A stretch of DNA of 64,000 nt from assembly GCF_001297125.1 (NCBI RefSeq), contig NZ_LHPC01000025.1:62001-126000 (forward strand), given 5' to 3'. Numbering within the stretch: the stretch's first letter is position 1; each line of letters starts with the position of its first letter. Both the position numbers and the translations under genes were made by a program. The notes under the pieces are model-generated. The model was not told where the DNA came from. It was given only the letters and a program-made list of their open reading frames with translations, and searched no databases. This DNA is from Pseudomonas sp. RIT-PI-q. Its GTDB lineage: Bacteria; Pseudomonadota; Gammaproteobacteria; Pseudomonadales; Pseudomonadaceae. This document shows positions 16,315 through 23,526 of this stretch, one piece after another.

Positions 16315-17973
16315 TCAAGGCGAATGTGTGATGTCAGCCAAATCGTCGACGGCCAGCGCGCCGGTGTCGGACGTTTCCAGCACCACATAAGCACTGCTGC
16401 AGAACAGCGAGTTCAGACGCTTCATATCGGCGATCAACTCCAGGTGCAACGAACTGGTCTCGATACTCTGCACGATCTTACGTTGCAATCGACTGACGTG
16501 AGCATGGGCCAGGCGGCGTTCCTGTGCGCGAAAGCGACGTTTCTCACGCAGCAACTGGCGGGCACTTTCCTTGTCGGCACTGAGGAACACCGACAACCCA
16601 AGGCGCAGGTTGGAGATCAACTGGCCTTGCAGCCCCGCCAATTCTTCCAGGCCGACCTGGGAAAACGACCGGCGTTGCGAGGTTTTCTGCTGCTGGACCT
16701 TGCGCAGCATGCGTTCGATCAAGTCGCTGGCCAGTTTGAGGTTGATCGCCAATTCGATGATTTCCGCCCAACGGCGGCTGTCCTGGTCACTGAGGTCTTC
16801 CCGGGGCATTTGTGCCAGATAGAGTTTGATCGCGCTGTAGAGCGCTTCGACATCATCGGTCAGGCGGCGTATTTCCTGGGTGACGGCAGTCTGTTTGCCG
16901 TGCAGCACGTCGAGCATGGCTTCGAGCATGTTGTCGATCAGGTCGCCCATGCGCAGGGTTTCCCGGGCCGCGTTAGCTAACGCCAGGCTGGGTGTGACCA
17001 GTGCCGTCGGATCAAGGTGACGGGGTTTGGCCATGCCGTTGATTTGCGGGCGCTCCGGCAACACCCATGCACAAAACCTGGCCATCGGCCCGACGCTCGG
17101 CAGCAATATCAGGCAGCGTGCGGTGTTGTAGAGCAGGTGGAAGCCGATGACCATTTCCTGAGGGCTGAAGTCCAGGCTGTCGATCCAGTGCACCAACGGA
17201 TCGAGCACTGGAATGATCAGCAACAGACCGATCAACTTGTACAGCAGGCTGCCCAACGCCACCTGGCGGCCGGCGGCGTTCTGCATGCTGGTGCTGAGAA
17301 AGGCGAGAACTCCACTGCCAATGTTGGCGCCGATCACCAGGCCGATGGCCACGGGCAGACTGATCACGGCGGCGCCGGCCAGGGTCGCCGTCAGCAGGAC
17401 GGCAGCCAGGCTGGAGTAGGAAACCATCGCGAACAGTGCACCGACCAGGGCATCGAGCAGGATATCGCCGGTCAGCGAAGCGAAAATCACCTTCACACCC
17501 TGAGCGTGAGTGATCGGTGCCGCGGATTCGACGATCAATTGCAGCGCCAGAATAATCAACCCCAGGCCGATACCGACGCGGCCCATCTGGCCCACTCGGG
17601 TCTGCTTGCGCGACAGGAAGAAAATCACCCCGAGAAAGATCAATAGCGGCGACAGCCACGACAGGTCAAAGGTCAGCACCCGCGCCATCAGCGCCGTACC
17701 GACATCCGCGCCGAGCATGGTTGCCAGGGCCGGAGTCAGCGCCATCAGGCCTTGACCGACAAAGGAAGTGACGAGCATGGCGGTGGCGGTGCTGCTCTGG
17801 ACCATCGCCGTCACGACGATCCCGGAGATGAACGCCAGCCAGCGCCTGGACATGTTCCGGGCGATCACGTGGCGCAGGTTGGAACCGTAGACCCGCAAGA
17901 TGCCGGTTCGGACGATGTGCGTGCCCCAAATCAGCAAGGCCACGGCAGATAGTAAATTGAGCAGGGTGAGCAT
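16315..17973 (-). CDS. Na/Pi cotransporter family protein with PhoU-like domain
   Basis: A 552-aa inner-membrane protein. The N-terminal about 320 residues hold two inverted Na_Pi_cotrans repeats, with the QSS-type motifs MVQSSTATAMLVTSF and the corresponding MVSYSSLAAVLLTATLAG (the second lacks Gln), and conserved GADVGTALMARVL and GANIGSGVLAFL. The C-terminal about 200 residues are helical and PhoU-like (LRMGDLIDNMLEAMLDVL). It resembles E. coli YjbB, a phosphate exporter; phosphate transport here is inferred from family. ATG at 17973 follows a G-rich ribosome site. It is monocistronic as far as the sequence shows. Confidence 0.9.
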   Translation of the reverse strand: MLTLLNLLSAVALLIWGTHIVRTGILRVYGSNLRHVIARNMSRRWLAFISGIVVTAMVQSSTATAMLVTSFVGQGLMALTPALATMLGADVGTALMARVLTFDLSWLSPLLIFLGVIFFLSRKQTRVGQMGRVGIGLGLIILALQLIVESAAPITHAQGVKVIFASLTGDILLDALVGALFAMVSYSSLAAVLLTATLAGAAVISLPVAIGLVIGANIGSGVLAFLSTSMQNAAGRQVALGSLLYKLIGLLLIIPVLDPLVHWIDSLDFSPQEMVIGFHLLYNTARCLILLPSVGPMARFCAWVLPERPQINGMAKPRHLDPTALVTPSLALANAARETLRMGDLIDNMLEAMLDVLHGKQTAVTQEIRRLTDDVEALYSAIKLYLAQMPREDLSDQDSRRWAEIIELAINLKLASDLIERMLRKVQQQKTSQRRSFSQVGLEELAGLQGQLISNLRLGLSVFLSADKESARQLLREKRRFRAQERRLAHAHVSRLQRKIVQSIETSSLHLELIADMKRLNSLFCSSAYVVLETSDTGALAVDDLADITHSP

Positions 17974-18285
17974 GCAGGCCCCCTGTGGTGGTAGCGCCCC
18001 AAAGGGGCAAGTTGACGGTGCCGCGCGACGTTCTACGTTCTGTACTTTAGCTGTAGTTGGCTAACGGTCTGGACGCCAGCATCGCATAGCTAAAGAAGTG
18101 ATTGAAACAAAACTGTCATGAAAACAGATTGATGCAGACAAAGAAAAAGGGCCAGGGCAAATAAACCTGTAGGAGCCGGCTTGCTGGCGAAGGCGGAAAA
18201 ACAGTCGACACAGATGTCGCCTGATTTATCGCCTTCGCCAGCAAGCCGGCTCCTACAGGAATTGCCACCAGCCCTTTGGGTCAGC
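17974..18285. other. Intergenic region with REP
   Basis: About 310 bases between the Na/Pi gene (start) and terC-like gene (end). The only feature seen besides the REP at 18166-18259 is an AT-rich stretch at about 18085-18130 that could hold the Na/Pi promoter. Confidence 0.5.
18166..18259. repeat. REP pair (GCCAGCAAGCCGGCTCCTACA class)
   Basis: Inverted arms tgtaggagccggcttgctgg and ccagcaagccggctcctaca flank a spacer of about 50 bases downstream of the TerC-family gene. The stem class differs from the neighbouring REPs but is the same in both arms. Confidence 0.9.
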
Positions 18286-19053
18286 TTACTGGCCAGGAAT
18301 ATCCTTGCGCAGTTTCACCGGATCTTGCTGCTTCTTCTTTTTCGCAATCGCGGTGCGCATCTTGATGTTGATCGCTTCCACTGCCAACGAGAACGCCATG
18401 GCGAAGTAGACGTAGCCTTTTGGCACGTGGACGTCGAAGGACTCGGCAATCAGCACAGTACCGACGATCAACAGGAACGACAGCGCCAGCATCTTCAGCG
18501 ACGGGTGCTTGTCGATGAACTCGCTGATGGTGCCCGAAGCCCACATCATCACCAGTACGGCAACGATGATCGCCGCGACCATGACCGGTACGTGGGACAC
18601 CATGCCTACTGCGGTAATGACCGAGTCCAGCGAGAACACGATGTCGATGATCGCGATCTGAATGATGGTATAGAGGAAGTTGCCGCCCTTGCCGCTCGGC
18701 TCTTCGCTGGTTTCATCCTCGCCTTCCAGCGCGTGGTACATCTCTTGCGAGCTCTTCCACAGCAGAAACAGACCACCGAAGAACAGGATCAGGTCACGCC
18801 CGGAAATACCCTGGCCGAACACTTCGAACAGGTCCGCGGTGAGGCGCATGACCCAAGTGATCGACAGCAACAACAGAATCCGCGTGATCATCGCCAGCGC
18901 AAGGCCGAAAATCCGGGTGCGCGCCTGCATATGCTTGGGCATGCGGCTGACCAGGATCGAGATCATGATGATGTTGTCGATGCCCAGGACAATCTCCAGG
19001 GCGGTCAGGGTGAAGAAGGCAACCCAGATTTCAGGGTTGGTCAGCCATTCCAT
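18286..19053 (-). CDS. TerC family integral membrane protein
   Basis: A 255-aa membrane protein with about seven helices. The two TerC-defining acidic motifs are present, EIVLGIDNIIMI near the N-terminus and DIVFSLDSVITAVG in the middle. The central loop is hydrophilic (EGEDETSEEPSGKGG) and the tail is Lys-rich. Family members are associated with tellurite resistance, manganese efflux (Alx, MeeF) or metal loading of exported proteins, so manganese export is a reasonable but unproven role. ATG at 19053, starting MEWLTNPEIWVAFFTL, has AAGGA upstream; an in-frame ATG lies 18 bases earlier. Confidence 0.9.
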   Translation of the reverse strand: MEWLTNPEIWVAFFTLTALEIVLGIDNIIMISILVSRMPKHMQARTRIFGLALAMITRILLLLSITWVMRLTADLFEVFGQGISGRDLILFFGGLFLLWKSSQEMYHALEGEDETSEEPSGKGGNFLYTIIQIAIIDIVFSLDSVITAVGMVSHVPVMVAAIIVAVLVMMWASGTISEFIDKHPSLKMLALSFLLIVGTVLIAESFDVHVPKGYVYFAMAFSLAVEAINIKMRTAIAKKKKQQDPVKLRKDIPGQ

Positions 19054-19089
19054 GTGTATTCCTTTGAGCAAGTGTTAAACCACGAAGGG

Positions 19090-19121
19090 CCCGGGCTTCA
19101 AACAGCAAAGCCTGGACCCGT
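19090..19121 (-). terminator. Possible terminator after the citrate transporter gene
   Basis: GGGCCCGGGCTT and AAGCCTGGACCC pair with two wobbles around a 9-base loop, just after the CitMHS stop when read leftward. The T-run that follows is weak, so termination is uncertain. Confidence 0.4.
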
Positions 19122-19138
19122 CATGGTGAGTCTTTGGA

Positions 19139-20446
19139 TTATAGAGTGCTGAACATCGGAAAAATCCCCATCAGCAACGCGGCGACCAGTATGCACATGC
19201 ACACCAGCACTGCCCATTTCAGCGTGAAGCGCTGGTGATCACCGAAATCGATACCGGCCAGGGCCACCAACAAGTAGGTCGATGGTACAAGCGGGCTCAA
19301 CAAGTGGACGGGCTGACCGACGATCGAGGCACGTGCCATTTCAACCGCGGTTATACCGTAGTGACTGGCCGCTTCGGCAAGTACCGGTAACACGCCGTAA
19401 TAAAATGCATCGTTAGACATGAAGAAAGTGAACGGCATGCTCACCAGCGCCGTGATCACAGCCAGGTACGGGCCGAGGAAATCCGGGATGACCGCCAGCA
19501 GGCTTTTCGACATCGCGTCGACCATGCCGGTGCCCGACAGGATGCCGGTGAAGATACCTGCGGCAAAGATCAGCCCGACCACTGCCAGCACGCTGCCGGC
19601 GTGGGCCGCGACGCGATCCTTCTGCTGTTGCAGGCAAGGATAGTTGACGATCATCGCGATGCTGAATGCCACCATGAACAGCACCGGCAGCGGCAACAGA
19701 CCGGCGATCAGGGTGCACATCAGCGCCAGGGTCAGCGCGCCGTTGAACCAGATCAGTTTCGGACGACGGGCATCCGGGAACTGCGAAACACTGATTTCGC
19801 TGTGATCGACTTCATCGCCCACCAGGTGCAGTTCACCCAGACGTGCACGCTCACGTTTACCGTAGAAGTAGGCAATCGCCAGGATCGCCACCACGCCGGC
19901 CAGCATCGCCGGAATCATCGGCACGAAAATATCGGACGGGTCCACATGCAGCGCACTGGCCGCCCGGGCAGTCGGACCACCCCACGGGGTCATGTTCATC
20001 ACACCACCGGCGAGGATGATCAGGCCAGCCATGATCCGCGGGCTCATGCCGATGCGGCTGTAGAGCGGCAGCATGGCGGCCACGCAGATCATGTAAGTGG
20101 TCGCGCCGTCACCATCCAGGGAAACGACGAGCGCCAGTACGGCGGTGCCGACCGACACCTTCAACGGGTCGCCCTTGACCAGTTTGAGGATCTTGCGCAC
20201 GGCCGGGTCGAACAGGCCGGAGTCGATCATCAGGGCAAAATACAGAATGGCGAACATCAGCATCACACCGGTCGGTGCGAGCTTGGTGATGCCTTCGAGC
20301 ATCATCGGGCCGATTTTCGGGGCAAAACCGCCGAACAGGGCGAAAATGATCGGGATGATGATCAGTGCGATCAGCGCGGACAGGCGCTTGGTCATGATCA
20401 GGAACATGAACGTGATGACCATGGCAAAGCCAAGGAAAGTCAGCAT
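19139..20446 (-). CDS. CitMHS-family citrate:cation/proton symporter
   Basis: A 435-aa inner-membrane transporter with about 11-12 helices. Family hallmarks include DGDGATTYMICVAAMLP, GGVMNMTPWGGPTARAASAL, FTGILSGTGMVDAMSKSL and SNDAFYYGVLPVLAEAA. CitMHS proteins import citrate as a metal-citrate complex or with protons; the metal preference cannot be read from sequence. ATG at 20446 has GGAG upstream. P. aeruginosa carries a citrate transporter (PA5476) close to gltP, in agreement with the neighbours here. No adjacent citrate two-component system is present. Confidence 0.92.
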   Translation of the reverse strand: MLTFLGFAMVITFMFLIMTKRLSALIALIIIPIIFALFGGFAPKIGPMMLEGITKLAPTGVMLMFAILYFALMIDSGLFDPAVRKILKLVKGDPLKVSVGTAVLALVVSLDGDGATTYMICVAAMLPLYSRIGMSPRIMAGLIILAGGVMNMTPWGGPTARAASALHVDPSDIFVPMIPAMLAGVVAILAIAYFYGKRERARLGELHLVGDEVDHSEISVSQFPDARRPKLIWFNGALTLALMCTLIAGLLPLPVLFMVAFSIAMIVNYPCLQQQKDRVAAHAGSVLAVVGLIFAAGIFTGILSGTGMVDAMSKSLLAVIPDFLGPYLAVITALVSMPFTFFMSNDAFYYGVLPVLAEAASHYGITAVEMARASIVGQPVHLLSPLVPSTYLLVALAGIDFGDHQRFTLKWAVLVCMCILVAALLMGIFPMFSTL

Positions 20447-20879
20447 GGGAATACTCCAGGCATAGCGCGGCTAGGGAATGGGCGAACCGGTTGGGTCAGC
20501 GCAGAACGGGAAGCGCGAGGCGTATGGGCGGAGTGGCGGCGAAGCGGCGGGGTGCAAAGGACATCAGGATCACCATTGTTGTTGTTAAATGGACCGGGCG
20601 AGCAATCGAACACTCGCTTTGGCCAACCGGTCTGTTGCCGGCAGTGAGGGCGATCCTAATCGGGGAAGCTTTCATTCAGCTTTCGTTGGTGAAAGCATTG
20701 ACCGGATGTGCAACCGGTCGTCGGACCGGGGCAGGGAGGTAGACCGAGTTGACGCCTTCGCGAGCAAGCTCGCTCCCACAGTGGTTTTGCGTACGCCACA
20801 GATCCAGTGTGGGAGCGGCGGTGCGGCGATTCGACTTGCCCGCGAAGGCGCCGGAACATACGCATCAGGAGGAAACACA
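20447..20879. promoter_or_regulatory. Divergent intergenic region, citrate transporter / GFA gene
   Basis: 433 bases with no credible gene. It contains several ACCGG/CCGGT repeats (20625-20740) that might be binding sites and a damaged REP pair at 20753-20850. No clear promoter hexamers were recognised. The region is GC-rich with short out-of-phase ORFs only. Confidence 0.45.
20753..20850. repeat. REP pair with interrupted right arm
   Basis: The left arm is intact (ttcgcgagcaagctcgctcccaca). The right arm reads tgtgggagcgg, then 16 unrelated bases, then cttgcccgcgaaggcg, so the REP stem is split by an insertion or rearrangement. The two arms also differ in class (GAGCAAGCTC against GGGCAAGCCC). 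Confidence 0.75.
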
Positions 20880-21281
20880 ATGAGCGAAGTTCATACCGGC
20901 GGCTGTCATTGCGAACAGCTGCGCTATCAATTCAACAGCCCGTTGCACGACATCGCCCACTGTCATTGCTCGATTTGCCGGCGAGGCAGCGGCGGGATCG
21001 TCACGACCTGGATCACCATGCCGTTGTCGACCTGTCAATGGCTGAAAGGAACACCCGCGCAATACGAATCTTCAGCACCCTGCGTGCGCTATTTCTGCCC
21101 GAACTGTGGCGCACAGCTGGCGCTGATCACACGCCTCAGCCCCGAGACCATCGATGTGACCATCGCCACCCTCGATCACCCAGAACTGGCGCCGGCCGAA
21201 CGCCACATCTGGATGGACAGCCGTTTACCCTGGCTGCACCTCGACGAGCACTTGCCGGGCGAAGCCGAAGAAAGCATCTGA
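20880..21281 (+). CDS. GFA-family zinc-binding protein
   Basis: A 133-aa protein of the GFA (glutathione-dependent formaldehyde-activating enzyme-like) family. The zinc ligands are visible as GCHCEQLRY near residue 9, AHCHCSICRR near residue 32 and FCPNCGAQL near residue 69, the CxC...CxxC...CxxC pattern. Most members are uncharacterised; formaldehyde-glutathione chemistry is established only for Gfa itself and should not be assumed. ATG at 20880 follows AGGAGG at good distance. It converges on the next gene with adjacent stops. Confidence 0.88.
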   Translation: MSEVHTGGCHCEQLRYQFNSPLHDIAHCHCSICRRGSGGIVTTWITMPLSTCQWLKGTPAQYESSAPCVRYFCPNCGAQLALITRLSPETIDVTIATLDHPELAPAERHIWMDSRLPWLHLDEHLPGEAEESI

Positions 21282-21608
21282 TCAGAAAATAGACAGATCC
21301 AGCGGCCGGATCGCGCCCATCCAGATCGCATGCTCGGTGTGATCGAGCAGATCGTCACCGGTGTCCGGGTGCAGGAACACCACCAGCCCCTTGCGATTGA
21401 GCGCCAGCCACGGTAGTACGTCGCCGATATGTTCGGGCCCAAAGGCCAGCTGGCAGCTCCAGTCAGGGTGCGGACCCACCGGGCGTTCGTGCACGCGGCC
21501 CATCTTCAGCGGGAACAATTGCGCCGCCTGCTCACACAAGGCTCGCGCCTGATCGATGGTGCTGGCGTTAAAATAAACGTGGGCGTGGTAGCCCTTGATC
21601 GCTTGCAT
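21282..21608 (-). CDS. DOPA 4,5-dioxygenase family protein
   Basis: A 108-aa cytoplasmic protein of the DOPA_dioxygen family. It starts IKGYHAHVYFNAST and contains HPDWSCQLAFGPEHIGDVLPWLALNR and VFLHPDTGDDLLDHTEHAIWMG, with the conserved histidines typical of the group. Fungal and cyanobacterial relatives cleave the DOPA ring; many bacterial members are of unknown substrate. ATG at 21608 was chosen over 21665 because the family start is short. The stop directly abuts the GFA gene stop (tail to tail). Confidence 0.85.
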   Translation of the reverse strand: MQAIKGYHAHVYFNASTIDQARALCEQAAQLFPLKMGRVHERPVGPHPDWSCQLAFGPEHIGDVLPWLALNRKGLVVFLHPDTGDDLLDHTEHAIWMGAIRPLDLSIF

Positions 21609-21691
21609 CTGAAACCCTCTAAAACCCGGTCGAACCGTCACCGTTTCCCATTGGTCACACGCCATATACGCAGGAAAGAACGGAGCCAGCC

Positions 21692-22357
21692 ATGAAAAAT
21701 GCCGAAACCCCGGTGGTGAAAGTGGTGCTTTATGGTGCCATGAGTAGCCTGGGCAGTGCGCTGATGGCTGAATTGCTGCGGCGCCAACATGAAGTGATCG
21801 CGATTCTCGATGACCTGACAGCGCTGGCGCCGCGCCCGGGTTTGCGGGCCAAGACCGGTGACTTGTTCGATGCCGAACGCGTGAAGCAAAGCGTGGCGGG
21901 CAGTTCGGCGGTTATTTGCCTGCTGGACGCGCCCGGGTTGCCGTTCAACAGCGAGCATGTGGAAAAAACCATCGTGCCAGGCCCGGTCGAACAGGTGCTG
22001 GCCGTGGATGCGCTGATCGAGGGCATGCAGGCTGCGGGCATTGCCCGACTGTTTCTGGTGGGGGATTTCGAGTTGCTGGACGATCCGGAAATAGAGGACC
22101 AATTGCAGCGCCACGCCGCCGAGGAAATCCGCGAAGCCCTGCAAAGCAGCGCCTTGCATTGGACCTTGGTGAACGCGCCGCGCGGGGTGCCAGGGCTGAC
22201 GATCGAACATTTCAGCCATGTCAGCAGCAGCCTGGAGTCGGGGCTGGCGGAACCGCTTGAGCGGCTGAATCGCGTTGCGGTGGGGATTGCCGATGAGCTG
22301 CGGTTGAACCTGCATGTGGGTGAGCATGTGAATTTTGTCGCGACCTCAGAACCGTAA
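21692..22357 (+). CDS. NAD(P)-binding Rossmann-fold protein (NmrA/YwnB-like)
   Basis: A 221-aa single-domain protein with an N-terminal beta-strand and glycine loop (VVLYGAMSSLGSALMAELLRR), a strand-Asp region (EVIAILDD) and SSAVICLLDAPG at the third strand. It resembles atypical short-chain dehydrogenase/NAD(P)H-binding proteins of the YwnB type. The usual GATGxxG is degenerate (GAMSSLG) and no YxxxK is visible, so catalysis is uncertain. Substrate is unknown. It lies opposite the DOPA-dioxygenase gene, with 83 bases between divergent starts. Confidence 0.7.
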   Translation: MKNAETPVVKVVLYGAMSSLGSALMAELLRRQHEVIAILDDLTALAPRPGLRAKTGDLFDAERVKQSVAGSSAVICLLDAPGLPFNSEHVEKTIVPGPVEQVLAVDALIEGMQAAGIARLFLVGDFELLDDPEIEDQLQRHAAEEIREALQSSALHWTLVNAPRGVPGLTIEHFSHVSSSLESGLAEPLERLNRVAVGIADELRLNLHVGEHVNFVATSEP

Positions 22358-22359
22358 AA

Positions 22360-22444
22360 GATCGCAGCCTCGTTGCACTCGACAGCTCCTACAGGTGGGT
22401 GCAATCCTCTGTAGGAGCTGTCGAGTGAAACGAGGCTGCGATCT
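22360..22444. repeat. Inverted repeat of the GATCGCAGCCT...CAGCTCCTACA class
   Basis: Arms agatcgcagcctcgtt and its complement enclose a second inverted pair (cgacagctcctaca / tgtaggagctgtcg), making a long near-perfect hairpin between two convergent genes. It belongs to a REP class distinct from the others in the window and may act as a bidirectional terminator. Confidence 0.85.
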
Positions 22445-22461
22445 CTTGATCTTGTGAATGT

Positions 22462-23412
22462 TCAAATCGCAATCGAAGGCAACGGCAACCCATTCAAAGA
22501 CTGCGCACTGCTCGCCTGCTCGGCCATCAACCAATCGACAAACTGTTGAATCAACGCCCCACGCCGTTTGCGCTGGGGCAAGACCACGTAATAGCCCAAT
22601 CTCGACATCACCGTTTCAGCAATCGGTCGATATAACAAACCTTGCGCCAACAAGTTATCCACAAGGTGCCGCCAACCGATTGCCACGCCTTGGCCGCCAA
22701 TCGCCGCTTGAATCAACAAGGTGTAATTGTCGAAGCGCAATTGTCCCGGCGCGGGTGCAGAAGTTATCCCCAGTTCGCGAAACACGCCACTCCAGTCGAA
22801 CCAGTTGCTGCTGTTTTCCCCGCGCAGGTGCAGCAACGGGAATTCCAGCAATGACTGGGCCGACAGGGGCAGCGGACGGTCCTTCAATAGCAGCGGGCTG
22901 CACACCGGAAACACTTCTTCGCTGAACAACCAATGGCTTTCGCCCTGCTTGAATCGGCCATCGCCGAACAGCACCGCCACATCGATATCGGTGCGCAGCA
23001 TGTTGAGGCTGCGCTCGCTGGTGACCAGGCTGACATCGACTTGAGGATTGGCTGCGTGAAAACGATGCAGACGCGGCATCAGCCAATACGCGGCGAAGGC
23101 GAAATCAGTGGCGACCTGCAGCACTTCATGTTGATGCTGTGCACTGATCGCGCTTAACCCTGCGTCGATATTCTGCAAACCGAGCTGAACCTGCTCGAAA
23201 AGAATCGTCCCGGCCTCGGTCAATTCAATGCCGCGATAGATACGGTCAAACAGCCGTGTGCCCAGTTGTTCTTCCAACCGCTTGATTTGCTGGCTAATCG
23301 CCGGCTGTGTTGTGCCGAGTTCCACCGCAGCCGCCGTGAAGCTGCGCTGGCGGGCCGCCGCTTCGAAAGCACGAAGCAAATCCAGAGACAAATCGCCAAG
23401 GGCGTCATACAT
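22462..23412 (-). CDS. LysR-type regulator of choline-sulfate utilisation
   Basis: A 316-aa LysR-family transcription factor. The N-terminal winged helix (about 8-68, LLRAFEAAARQRSFTAAAVELGTTQPAISQQIKRLEEQLGTRLF) is followed by a substrate-binding domain. It is divergent from betC and highly similar in layout to choline-sulfatase-associated LysR regulators, so induction of betC and the transporters by choline-O-sulfate or a product is inferred. A T-N11-A box overlaps its own start codon, consistent with autoregulation. In P. aeruginosa the corresponding genes are PA0029-PA0032. Confidence 0.9.
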   Translation of the reverse strand: MYDALGDLSLDLLRAFEAAARQRSFTAAAVELGTTQPAISQQIKRLEEQLGTRLFDRIYRGIELTEAGTILFEQVQLGLQNIDAGLSAISAQHQHEVLQVATDFAFAAYWLMPRLHRFHAANPQVDVSLVTSERSLNMLRTDIDVAVLFGDGRFKQGESHWLFSEEVFPVCSPLLLKDRPLPLSAQSLLEFPLLHLRGENSSNWFDWSGVFRELGITSAPAPGQLRFDNYTLLIQAAIGGQGVAIGWRHLVDNLLAQGLLYRPIAETVMSRLGYYVVLPQRKRRGALIQQFVDWLMAEQASSAQSLNGLPLPSIAI

Positions 23413-23425
23413 AAGCTGTGCTTAT
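23411..23425. promoter_or_regulatory. Candidate LysR box ATAAGC-TGT-GCTTAT
   Basis: A perfect 6-3-6 palindrome with the T-N11-A geometry of LysR-family sites, overlapping the regulator start codon in the 114-base divergent region. Two direct repeats GCATGGGCT (23441-23449 and 23462-23470) follow, 21 bases apart. Confidence 0.5.
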
Positions 23426-23526
23426 CCTAGTCATTGCCGCGCATGGGCTTTACCACAATCTGCATGGGCTACATGCTCGATCGCAGCACTCTCGCATAAA
23501 TATTCACTATGGAATGCCGCGATCAC

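Noticed and set aside
18286-19053. Tellurite-resistance island
   Set aside because: Only a lone TerC-family gene is present, without the other ter genes, so a resistance operon cannot be claimed.
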